Below, piece by piece: positions 1 through 8,689 of a stretch of 14,881 bases of DNA. Under the pieces are notes generated by a model. It saw only the letters and a list, made by a program, of their open reading frames with translations, ran no database searches and was not told where the DNA came from. The stretch's first letter is position 1. Every line of letters begins with the position of its first letter. The position numbers and the translations under genes were made by a program. Source of the stretch: Acanthamoeba sp. SK_2022b (taxonomy: Eukaryota; Discosea; Longamoebia; Acanthamoebidae); NCBI GenBank assembly GCA_027943245.1, contig JANDJZ010000877.1, forward strand, positions 1 through 14,881. The letters run 5' to 3'.

Positions 1-1374
1 CTCGACGTCGTCGTCGTCGTCTTCGTCGTCGGTGATCGGGCTCTGGAGGTAGAGGCTGTGGACGACGGCCCCGCCGGTCATCTTCATGTTCTGCGTCGGC
101 GCCTGATTCGTGCTCGCGTCGACCGATTCGTATCGGCTCTGCACGGTCATGGTGGACGGCGATGGTGGCGGCCTCCCTTCCCCATCATCTTCATCGCCAT
201 TCCGATTCATCATCTTCTTCTTCTTCTTGTCTCCCTTTTTCTCATCTTCGTCTTCATCATCGTCGTCGTCTTCATCGCCGCCGTTGGTGTACGCACGGCC
301 TCGATAGGATCCCTCGTCGTAGTCGTAGGCATCATCGTCGTCGTCGTCCTCGCCGTCTCCATCGTCTTCCCGAGTGTAGTCGCCAGAGTTCTGCTGGGAG
401 TAGGCCGCGTAGCCGCCCACGACGTCGACCACCTCCTCGCCAGAGGACAGCCTCGCGGTGGGCGTGATCGAGCCCTTGCCCCGCGTGACCTTGAGGAACC
501 CCCCGCCCCCGCTCCTCTTCTTGTGGCTGCTCCCGCCGCCCTCGTCCTCGTCGCCCGGGCTGGCTGCGGCCAGCGTCGTTTGCTGCTCGACCCGCTCGAG
601 CTCGGCCAGCTCGGCCTGCAGTCTGGCCATGGCCGCCACCAACATCTCCTTGCGCGAGGGCTGGGCCGCTACTTGCGGTTGGCCCTTGGCTTCTTCTTCG
701 TGTAGCGGACGGTCCTGCTGTTCCCCTCCTGCTTGTGGGCGGTCGTCGTCGTAGTAGTAGAGGCTGTCGACCCGCATGCCGCCTGTGTCATTCGAGCCCG
801 CCTGGTCGCCCTTGCTGCCGTGGTAGACGCGAGCCAGGGGCGACATGTGTAGCGCGCGTGCGTGGACGGGAGAACGGAGAGGATGCGAGGCGGACAGGCT
901 GGTGGTGCTGGCTGCTGCTGCGGCGATGCTGCCTGGCGCAGGGGGGATCGACCGCCCGGCCAGGCTCGCCAAAGTCAACGGAGCCGTGGTAGGCACGTAG
1001 CCAGGGCTCGAGCTCGGCGCCACGCTAAGTTCGGGGATGGGGCCGGTGCGCGTGGTCGTGGGGGCAGTGGCCTGGCGCTGCGGCGTCGTCCTAACAGGGA
1101 AGTAGAGGTTGCCGCTCTTCTCGAACCAGTCACGGTGAGGCAGACCGTCCTTTGGATTGTCATCTCGCTCTCGATAATTTGTCTTGTTCTTTGTGGGGAT
1201 GGGTCTGCGCTGTTGCGAGGGAGAGGACGGGGACGAGAAGGGCTTCTTCAGCTCCGGCGAGCCAGGCTGCAGAAATCGGGTGGTGCCGCGATTCATTTTG
1301 GCATCGGGCGTCGATGGTGCCGTTGCAGGGGAGGCTACCGTGGTGTAGCCCAGTCCCGGCGTGGGGGCTTCCAT
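1..1374 (-). CDS. Large acidic, disordered protein of unknown function (5' part; runs off window)
   Basis: Reading the minus strand from the ATG at 1374-1372, 458 codons are open to the window edge, with an in-frame TAG 51 bp upstream at about 1392-1390. I do not recognise a domain. The first ~200 residues are rich in Pro, Ser, Thr and Ala, with one more ordered-looking patch, DWFEKSGNLYFPVR, near residues 82-95. A Tyr/Asp cluster (SLYYYDDD) lies near residue 204. A short Leu/Glu/Ala helix, probably coiled coil, follows near residues 240-270. After that come acidic runs near residues 334-354, 367-380 and 449-458, the second followed by a Lys run (KKGDKKKKK). This charge pattern is common in nuclear or chromatin-associated proteins, but that is inference. 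The repetitive GAC/GAT codons explain the apparent hydrophobic frames on the opposite strand. The 3' end is missing and an intron inside cannot be excluded. Confidence 0.68.
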   Translation of the reverse strand, partial: MEAPTPGLGYTTVASPATAPSTPDAKMNRGTTRFLQPGSPELKKPFSSPSSPSQQRRPIPTKNKTNYRERDDNPKDGLPHRDWFEKSGNLYFPVRTTPQRQATAPTTTRTGPIPELSVAPSSSPGYVPTTAPLTLASLAGRSIPPAPGSIAAAAASTTSLSASHPLRSPVHARALHMSPLARVYHGSKGDQAGSNDTGGMRVDSLYYYDDDRPQAGGEQQDRPLHEEEAKGQPQVAAQPSRKEMLVAAMARLQAELAELERVEQQTTLAAASPGDEDEGGGSSHKKRSGGGGFLKVTRGKGSITPTARLSSGEEVVDVVGGYAAYSQQNSGDYTREDDGDGEDDDDDDAYDYDEGSYRGRAYTNGGDEDDDDDEDEDEKKGDKKKKKMMNRNGDEDDGEGRPPPSPSTMTVQSRYESVDASTNQAPTQNMKMTGGAVVHSLYLQSPITDDEDDDDDVE

Positions 1375-2034
1375 CCTGCTCTTCCTCCCCTAGAGCGCCA
1401 GGAGCAGACAAACAACTAAACGCGGCTGCACTTGTTTCTTCTGGGTCTGTATCGTGTCGGCAGAGCGTTGAAAACGAAATTTCATTGGCTGAAATTCCTA
1501 GAACGCCTGCACAAATCTTGGGCATCTCGCATCTAACGCAACAAGATCACAGCTGTGTAGTGCCACGGAGGGATCTTTTCACGATGAGAACATCTGTGCG
1601 TAGAAGCATGCGTATCAGCTCGCGACGTGGTGCTGCAGTGGCAACCGAGGTTGCTGCCACGCATCGCCCTTCGCTGCCGCTCTTTGGTAGGTCCACCGAC
1701 TATTTCTGTGGGGCAGCCTTTGCACCTGTACGTTGCTGACCCTTCCGATCAGCTGGCACAGGATCACTCGGGCAGATTACAAGCCGGCTTGGGCGCGGAG
1801 TCGTGCTGGCGCGGCCCTACGCGAGGTAAGACAGAAGAATTAGGCACTTTCTCATCTTCTCCCTGACGCTTCCCACCCCGACTATGCTGCAGTGGTGCCG
1901 CACGTCAGAGCAGCGTGCTGGCGGCCAAGAGCGTATGGCTGCCGATTGGCTCAGTTCTCGTACGGGCCCTTCTCTTCCGTCTTGCGCGCGCTCCGCTGAC
2001 ACCAGTACAGTTTGCGTCCACGCTAGCTGGCGCC
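1375..2034. promoter_or_regulatory. Divergent intergenic region between the minus-strand acidic gene and the PDI-like gene
   Basis: This 660-bp stretch separates two genes transcribed away from each other, so it must hold both promoters or 5' UTRs. I see no convincing coding frame starting from ATG and no TATA box I would defend. A donor-like GTAAGA at 1826 and an acceptor-like CTGCAG ending at 1892 could bound a 5' intron of the PDI-like transcript. The reading frame of its first exon stays open leftwards to a TGA at 1864, but without an ATG. Confidence 0.4.
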
Positions 2035-4324
2035 ATGGCCCTACGCCGCCGTCGCGTGCTCGCTCAAGAGCAGAGCCAAGACGAGAAGCAACAGCAGGAG
2101 GAGGATAAGCAGGAAGAGCAGACGAGCGACGCGGGGGACTTTGTGCACTACCTGCTCGAGCGGCCAATCCTGCTCCTCCTTCTCGATCGTGAGGACGTAG
2201 TACGACTTCTTCAAAGGCCTTTCCCTTCCGCTGCGTATTCTCGATGACTCACCGCTACTCTCTCTCTCTCTTTCCTTCTCTCAAAACCTGGCTCAGGATG
2301 ATAAGATGGACCAGAACCTGGAGGACATCCTTGCCGACGAGGAGCTCAAGGCCATGCACCTGCTCGATTACCAGTTCTTCTCCGAGGACAGGAAGAAGTT
2401 CCCTTCCGACGCTATTGCGCTCGTCTACCACTTTAACACCGACGTAAGCAGCTGCTTCGTAGCTTTTCTTCTCTTGTGGCTTTGGCGCCTGTGCTCACGT
2501 CATTGGGCCTTCCACAATGTTTTTAGACCAAGCAGGTGGAGACGTACGTGTACCCCGCCGACAGGGAGCTGACGCCGGATAGCATCAAGCAGTTCCTCGC
2601 CGACGTCAAAGAGCACAAGCTCGTACCGTTCCACGAACGCTCGTTGCCGCCCCCAGCACACCTCTCACCCTCCCCTTTCCTGCTTTTGGTGTAGGACGAC
2701 CTGCGATACCACCCCTCGGAGCCACGCCCCGCTGAGGACAAGCACCCTGAAGGTGCGCGCTTTCTGGTTCTAATTGTCTGCGTGTGCCATGCGGAGCTAG
2801 CTAGCGTCGTTGGATTGCTGATGCTGTTTGCCGTCCTTGTGCAGTCAAGCACCTGAAGGTGGTGACGAAGGACTCGTTCGAGGACACGGTGCTCAATTCG
2901 GACAAGGACGTGCTGGTCTACATCCATCTGCCCTCGCAGAGCGTGCCCACCGACCTGCAGGTTCTCGCCAACGCCTACGCCGGCGAGAAAGACATCGTGA
3001 TCGCCGAGTTGAGCAGGTTCGTGCACGCACGCAAACACGCCACACGCGTAATCATATGCGACGTCTCTCCTCTGATTCTTACCGTTGCGCCAGCTTCTTG
3101 AACGAGCTCGATCCGACCTACTTTAGCGACACGCCGATCGAGGGCATCAAGCTCTTCCGCAAGGGGAACAAGAAGGAGCCGGTCACCTACAGCGGGAAGG
3201 GCGACCTCTTGGACGTCGTCGCTTTTGTCGAGCAGCAGCGCGGGTACGCCTTCTGTTGAACCTGCCGACTCGCTCGGGTCGCGTGTTGCCGGCGTGTGAT
3301 GACCTGTCGTTCGTGTACGTGTGCAGGTCACGCGGTGACGAGACCTATCGTCATCTGCGCAAGGCGGACACGACGCGCCTGCTTCGCGACTTTGAGAAGA
3401 CGCTGGGCGACTACTACCTCCACACGCTTGCCTACAAGGTGCACTCCCCGTCTTTGCTCTGGCGTAAAGCCCCCGAGCGGGCTGCTCAACGCGCACGCAC
3501 GCACGCACACAACAAATAGGAGTTTGTGCCGACGAGCGACAAGGCCAAGGAGATCTTCAACAAGCTGTTCGACATGTACGATCAGCTCAACACAAACGAG
3601 GACCCGTTCAAGATGAACGCGTCGACCCTCAAGCAACAGCTGAAGGACGAGCTCAAAGCGCTCGAGCGCGCCGGAATGAAGAACATCAAGATGGTCGACA
3701 AGGACAAGGTGCGCTCATTGCCTTGTTCGCGTCGGTGTTGTCACTTTCCTTGCGTGCGTGCGTGCGCTAACTTTCCGTCGACAGTACAAGGAAGAGCTGG
3801 AGGAGGCCCGCAAGAAGGGCAAGGTGGTGGTGTTCTTCTGGCGAAAGGGCTGCTGGCCGTGCAAGAAGCTCAACCCGATGATCGGGCAGGTCTCGCAGGA
3901 CTTCCCCGACGTGACCTTCCTCAAGGTCGACGCCGACGCCGAGGGCCTCAACGCCACGCCGGCCTTCTGGGTCTACGAGGAAGACGCCAAGCCGTCGCAG
4001 CTCAGCGGCATGAAGCTCATCACCCACTTCCACCCGCTTGCCCGCAGGCGCGGCCTGCCGGGCTACGCCAAGTGGCTGCCGCCGGCCGAGAGGTCCAAGC
4101 TCGAGGAGCCCGTCGCCGCCGAGGAGAAGCCCAAGGACGACGGCGAAGCCGCGGACACGAAGGAGCACGACCAGGACCACCTCTCTGCCTCGTCCTCGTC
4201 GCGACAGGAGAGCCAGGCGCAGGAGCAGAAGGGGGCCGACGAACGCGTCCCCGCCGACGAGGAGGTCACAACGAAGAAGGAGAGCGAACAGCACCAGGAG
4301 GAGGCCAAGACGTCGGCCATCTGA
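2035..4324 (+). CDS. Protein disulfide isomerase-like protein, nine exons, single CWPC thioredoxin domain
   Basis: Exons by GT-AG and frame: 2035-2196, 2297-2443, 2527-2622, 2695-2752, 2845-3016, 3094-3243, 3327-3438, 3520-3708, 3785-4324. They give 541 residues with no stop. Residues ~30-135 look like a PDI b'-type thioredoxin fold (RPILLLLLDRED, then VYPADRELTPDSIKQFL). Residues ~155-262 are a second thioredoxin-like fold that has PSQS where an active site would have CxxC. Residues ~263-362 are helical and charged, reminiscent of the PDI/ERp29 helical D domain. Residues ~363-440 are a third fold with active-site CWPC at 385-388 and the cis-Pro signature TP at 420-421. An acidic Glu/Lys/Gln tail ends in TSAI, not KDEL. 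The family catalyses thiol-disulfide exchange, usually in the ER. No signal peptide follows the chosen ATG, the first in frame, so either an upstream exon is missing or the protein is not in the ER. The SLC52 gene starts 98 bp downstream. Confidence 0.8.
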
Positions 4325-4422
4325 TCTCTACTCGTGTTGCGTTGCCGGCGTGACGCAAAAATTATTCATGAAAATCAAATAACAATAATAATAATCGAAA
4401 GATGTGTAGCGCGTAGGATCAG
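4325..4422 (+). other. Short spacer holding the 3' end of the PDI-like gene and the 5' end of the SLC52 gene
   Basis: These 98 bp contain the AT-rich stretch around 4362-4400, with repeated AATAAT and AACAAT. That is the likeliest polyadenylation region, although no exact AATAAA is present. The promoter of the next gene must lie here or inside the PDI-like gene. Confidence 0.4.
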
Positions 4423-5251
4423 ATGGAGGCCATGATTCGAGACGACGGCACGCTGTTGGGCCACGAGGCGCAGAGGAAGGGCCCCGAAGGACTCATCGAC
4501 GCCGTCTTGGCGCCTACCACGTGGGGTCCCGCAAAGCGGCGGCAAATGCTGGCCGAAACGGGGATGCATCTGCTCTTCTTTTTGGTTGGCCTTGCCCCTT
4601 GGCTTCTCGTCAACGCCCTCTTCATGCAGGTCCTCCCCTCGCTCAATTCTTTTTTATATATTTTATTCTTTCTGTTCTAAAATACGTTTTATTTATATTA
4701 TTTATTTTGTCACGAAAACAACAGCTGCCGATTTTCATTGCCGACCTGCCGGAGGGGAACTCGATCGCGTCGTACCTGATCATCATCATCCAGCTGGGCA
4801 ACATCATCCCTCTCGCCTACGTGGTGGTGCGCCAGTACGTGCGCGTGCCCTACAACTGGGTCATCTTTGGCACGCTCGGCGGCGGCATCGCCACCGCGCT
4901 CCTGCTCGCCTTCTTCTGGGACCACACCTCGCACCTGTTCGGCTCCGCTCGAAGGTGAACTCCACCACCACCATCATCATCATCACCTTCCTTTGCTGAG
5001 CTCTCGACTCACACGACACACGTTCACTCTCATCTCACCGACAGCGTCATGCTGATGGTGCTGACCCTGTTCGCGGGGCTCGTGGGCTGCTTCTCCGTGG
5101 TCTCTTTCTTTCCCTTTGCTTCTCTCTTCAAGCACTCCATCACTGCCGCCCTCTCCACCGGCATGGGTGCGCTCCACCGCGCCTCTCCCCTTCACCTCTC
5201 GCCCCACCCGCCCACGCTCACGCCACTTTACCGTGTGTTGTGTGTTGTGTG

Positions 5252-5322
<71 letters not shown>

Positions 5323-5752
5323 GTGCGTGTGATGGTGGTGGTGGTGGTGGCAGGCATTAACGGACTGGTGCCGTCGATGCTGGCAGTGATTCAGGACCCC
5401 GGCGGGTCGAAGCGGTTCAGCGTGGGCGTCTTCTTCTTCGTGATCGGCGCCTTCCTCGCCCTGTCCCTCCTCTCCTACGTCTGCATCCTGCTGCTCATGA
5501 GCTCGGCCCGCGTGCGACAACACCTCGCAGGCGAGACGGACGAGGTGCGCGCATCGCAGCCACAGCAACCACCACCTTCACCACCACCACCGCCTCAGGG
5601 CCATCTCCGCCGCCATGCACGTGCCTTGCCTCGTCTCTATCGGGGTTGGGCTCGGGCGTCTTCTCACCCTGTGTGCAGTCGCAGGAGGGCACGCTGCACG
5701 AACAGAGTCGTCGCCTGCTTGCCAGCCCGACCGCGCTCGACGTATGTGTGGA

Positions 5753-5812
<60 letters not shown>

Positions 5813-6257
5813 CACATTGGGCCGTGCTCGACACCACGGCGCACGAGCTTTGGCTGCCCACCACTCCTCGTTCTCAACCGCAGGGCGACCAAGAGGGCGT
5901 CCATACGGTCAGCAGTGTCGACGCCGAAGCGGGACCCCTCTCCTCGCTCACCGTGATCAAGATCCTCGCGAACCCGCTCATCAGTGCGTAGCGCCCTCCC
6001 CACTGTCTCGTTGCGCCCACACGCCCACACGCTCACCAAAACGAACACGACCACCCAACAGACCAGTTCTACATCTGCTTGCTCAACTACGTGCTGGTGG
6101 GGGTGCTGCCGTACGCGGTGTCGGGCTACAAGGACTCGGGGTCGTGGCTCATGTGGACCAACATCGCGGCCACCGTCACCAGCTCCCTGGGCCGGTTCCT
6201 GTGTACCTGGCTCCGCTACTACTCGCTCACCTGGGTCAGCTTGGCACAGGTGCGCCT

Positions 6258-6290
<33 letters not shown>

Positions 6291-6816
6291 TTTACTTTTT
6301 ATTTATTTTATTTTAAATGATTTTTATGTGTCTCACGCGACTGTACTTTGTTGCGCCCAGACTCCGCTGTGGGTCTTCTTGATGGTGATCTCGCTTCTGG
6401 GCGACCGAAGCCTCGTGCCAGAGAGTCTGGCTTTCCTCATCGTCATTGATATCCTTCTCCACTTGGCGTTGTGGTGTGCGTGTCGTGTGCGTGTGCGTGT
6501 GCGTGTGCGTGTGCGTGTGCGTGTGCGTGTGCGTGTGCGTGTCCAAACTGGGTCGTGTCCTTGACCTCGCGTACCGAATGCGCTGTTCACGCTCCTCAAC
6601 GGATGGGAGGACACGATGGCCTACATCAAGGTCGCCACCGAACACCCCGAGATCGCCGAGCGGGCGTCAACCTTTGTCGCCGCTGCCAATCAGGTACCTG
6701 CCAACAGCCATCCACTTGGTCTATCATTCATTCGCCCTGACCATTCTGTTGTGTAGTTGGGGGCGTTTTGTGGCTCGTTGGTGTCGTTCCTCTTGGTCAT
6801 GGTCTACCTCGAATAG
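4423..6816 (+). CDS. Riboflavin transporter, SLC52/RFVT family, ten exons
   Basis: Exons: 4423-4629, 4725-4954, 5045-5166, 5354-5544, 5679-5741, 5884-5983, 6062-6249, 6361-6448, 6575-6693, 6757-6816. They join to 455 residues, close to the 450-470 of animal riboflavin transporters. Family marks are a first membrane helix ending in WLLVNALFMQLPIF, then ADLPEGNSIASYLIIIIQLGN (written here as ADLPEGN and SYLIIIIQLGN), FFWDHT, SFFPFASLFK and the GLVPSML segment after helix five. A polar cytosolic loop is encoded by exons 5-6. C-terminal helices include the segment ending in YIKVAT and the final SLVSFLLVMVYLE. SLC52 proteins carry riboflavin across the plasma membrane, and about eleven helices can be drawn. 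Introns 3, 5, 7 and 8 hold long simple repeats. Intron 1 has a weak donor, GTCCTC. Intron 8 is AT-AC. An in-frame ATG at 4432 is an alternative start. The family call is strong; the substrate is inferred. Confidence 0.86.
5234..5350 (+). repeat. (GT)n tract followed by (GGT)n, in SLC52 intron 3
   Basis: Imperfect GTGTT units give way to an uninterrupted GT run to about 5320, then TGTGCGTGTGAT and a short GGT run that ends directly at the CAG acceptor (5351-5353). The tract occupies most of the 187-bp intron. Any ORF reading Cys-Val or Thr-His repeats through it is an artefact. Confidence 0.97.
5754..5811 (+). repeat. (AC)n tract in SLC52 intron 5
   Basis: About 28 uninterrupted AC units begin just after the donor GTATGT of intron 5. 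In the transcript this tract is the exact complement of the GU run in intron 3. Confidence 0.97.
6257..6315 (+). repeat. (ATTT)n AT-rich repeat in SLC52 intron 7
   Basis: Tandem ATTT units, decaying towards TTTTATTTTAAA, start a few bases after the donor GTGCGC at 6250. They make this the most AT-rich stretch of an otherwise GC-rich gene. Confidence 0.95.
6449..6574 (+). other. U12-type AT-AC intron (intron 8 of the SLC52 gene)
   Basis: The 126-bp intron starts ATATCCTTCT, the classic minor-spliceosome donor. It carries the branch-site match TCCTTGAC at 6558-6565 and ends GTAC at 6574, 10 bases after the branch adenosine. Removing it joins two phase-1 exon ends and keeps the transporter frame, giving FLIVIANALFTLLNGW, which fits the last conserved helices of the family. 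No AG dinucleotide occurs between the donor and 6608, so an ordinary GT-AG intron cannot end here. Confidence 0.88.
6474..6541 (+). repeat. (GTGTGC)n hexanucleotide repeat inside the U12-type intron
   Basis: About ten copies of GTGTGC lie between the donor and the branch site of the AT-AC intron. Each junction recreates GTGCGT, the donor motif favoured by the ordinary introns of this window. Confidence 0.95.
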
Positions 6817-7530
6817 ATGACCTTGTTTTAAGAACAATCATTAGTGGGGGGGGGGCAAGCAAAGTAATTGGCCAATTCCCCACCACTACTATTAATGTTT
6901 CAGACCTTCTCACACTTCTTAGGCTTACAGTCTGTTGACTCTGAAAGGGGCCAATAGGCGGTGCTGAGGAGAAGAACAAGGCTCTTTATTAGACATTTGC
7001 AACCATCTAAGGATCATTAAATGGAGAAGAGTACCTGGCAAAGAGACTCCGGGGCAAGGCAGAAGGAACATAGAAGGCACAGCTGTGGAATATCGCAGTT
7101 GTCATAGTGGAGTTGAGTTCAATACAAACCTATTGAGTTGATGAAGTGCTGGTAGATGTGTAACCAACCCAAGATAGGCAGCATTGTCCTGCTTCCCAGT
7201 CTGCACAATGAATGGGCCTTGCTCGCCACAGCACTTGCCTGCATCCATCCCTGCTCAAAAGCCAAAGCCACGGCAGTCACCAAGCAATCCAATACAATCT
7301 GTGCACTTGATTGGATTGACAGTCTTGTGTTGATGCTGGTGCTGGTGATGGGGTTGTGGGAGGTGCACAGCCGCTTGGGCAAAACAATTGCTTGCTCCAG
7401 GAGAGGGATGGCAGCCATGGATTGAGTGCTACAATTTATAACTTGAATTAAGATCATGAATCCAAGTCCCAATATTAAATGAATTCATAACTCATGCAGT
7501 CACCAAAAAATGGAATGAGCAAGAGCTGCA
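6817..7530. other. Intergenic AT-richer region without a recognised gene
   Basis: Base composition drops in GC immediately after the transporter stop and CpG becomes scarce. A run of ten G lies at about 6846-6855. On the minus strand, 7119-7472 is open for 117 codons. It contains a stretch (IPLLEQAIVLPKRLC, then SHNP) faintly like a tetratricopeptide repeat, but I would not call it a gene. The 3' end of the transporter transcript should fall in the first 100 bp; I see no AATAAA there. The left end of the mobile element follows at 7531. Confidence 0.5.
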
Positions 7531-7657
7531 CTATCAGGTGAATTAATCAAATTAATCACTCACAGCGATTGTCATTTTCAAGATTGCAATGATTTGGGGA
7601 GGGGTAACAAAACAGATTTTAATTGGGTAAAATTTACTGATGGGCTAACAAAACCAG
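7531..7657 (+). repeat. Left inverted terminal arm of the mobile element
   Basis: Outermost CTATCAGGTGAATT, later GGGGAGGGGTAA and TTTTAATTGGG, ending in AACAAAACCAG at 7657. All of these recur in the same order on the opposite strand of the right end, with small gaps and substitutions. Confidence 0.75.
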
Positions 7658-7715
7658 GTGGTGTGCTGGTTGTGGTGGGGTGGTGGTGTGGTGGTGTGGT
7701 GATGGTGTTGTGATG
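7658..7715 (+). repeat. GT/GGT-rich low-complexity tract inside the left arm
   Basis: Irregular GGTGGTGTGGTG units follow the left inverted end directly and have no counterpart in the right arm. They are probably a local expansion after insertion. Confidence 0.85.
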
Positions 7716-7814
7716 GTGTTTGGCTTGGCTTGGTGAAGTGCTGAGAGGCCAGCTGCTTCTCAAGCCCATGACACTATTTCTGCTGAGCCTCTTCCCACCT
7801 TATCATGGCCAGTT

Positions 7815-8133
7815 CTGAAATGGATTCACAAGTAGGCACTCATGAGGATTATTGAAGAGAGATACTATGCACTCAGAGGCCTGGAGCTGAGCACAGTTGT
7901 TGTGGTCTGTGTTGAGCCCTTGCACACAGTGATCCACAGTCCACACAAGGATTGCACTTCATGCCCACAACAAATGTGGAGAACATCTTATCAATGTCCT
8001 CATGGGAGTGCCCTACTGGCAGAAAAGAGATGGTGATATTATGGAAGACTTGGTTATGCACTAGCCAGGGAAAGTAAGCAAGCATTTACCTGTTCTTGTT
8101 CTCATGGCTGCAATTATCAAGCTGCAGGTATAA
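7815..8133 (-). pseudogene. Fragment of a GHTHEDID-domain protein (copy in minus orientation)
   Basis: Read on the minus strand from 8133, the translation gives the core LQLDNCSHENKNR, then an in-frame TAA, then MLAYFPWLV and FLPVGHSHEDIDKMFSTF. This is the ordered signature of the GHTHEDID domain (LDN, ENKN, VGHTHEDID, FS). The piece continues to about 7903. After a deletion relative to the other copy it ends with the C-terminal LFNNP...LLVNPFQ motif at 7857-7815. The 5' half is absent. Function in the family is unknown. The Asp of LDN and the Glu/Asp of HEDID could be part of a DDE-like active site, which is speculation. Confidence 0.72.
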
Positions 8134-8689
8134 GGTTGTGAGGAGAGGCTGCTATTCAATCTATCCCTCACTAATTATGGTTTCAGGAGTTGATATGGGT
8201 TGTGAGTCCTGAACTATCAACTCCTGAATGAAATAATGTGAGTTCCTACTGTGTATGAACTATTAGAATTCAAAAAACTCCAAATGGATAAATCAAAAAC
8301 CACTGTCATATGTCATATGATCACCTATCAGACACCTGCATGGTGCTTGTGTGTGGTGTACACTTGAGAAAGCAGAAACAATGTGGCTAACCAATCAAGT
8401 GCTACTGATAATTTACATTATGTAAAATTAATATTGACATGTTCAAACAAACCTTTGTTTCATTTTGATGTTGCCATCCCATCATGTACATGCATGTGGT
8501 CCACATCCGGTTTGTCATTGGGCAATCTATGATGGTTGGTAATGCTCAATGACAATGACAACATAGATTGGAATCAATATACCCCAGCCATAACTGGACT
8601 CTAGAGTCAGTTGATATTGACATCATCTGACACCACCAAGAGGACCCCAGCAGCAGTGCCAGATGCAGTAGAGCAACTTAACATGTCAC

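Noticed and set aside
58..705. Plus-strand 'membrane protein' with runs of Ile, Val and Leu
   Set aside because: It is the antisense of Asp/Glu/Lys codon runs in the minus-strand acidic gene, which reads cleanly for 458 codons.
5116..5991. Frames through (GT)n/(AC)n giving Cys-Val or Thr-His repeat proteins
   Set aside because: The tracts lie inside introns of the transporter, bounded by good splice sites. The exons on either side continue the transporter frame only when the tracts are removed.
6446..6609. A U2-type GT-AG intron from the first GTGTGC to AG at 6608-6609 in place of the AT-AC intron
   Set aside because: It would delete the conserved ALFTLLNGW segment and does not fit the transporter frame, while the AT-AC solution fits donor, branch site, acceptor and frame.
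7658..7715. A CRISPR-like or minisatellite array
   Set aside because: The GGTGT units are irregular with no spacers, so this is simple low-complexity sequence, and the window is eukaryotic.
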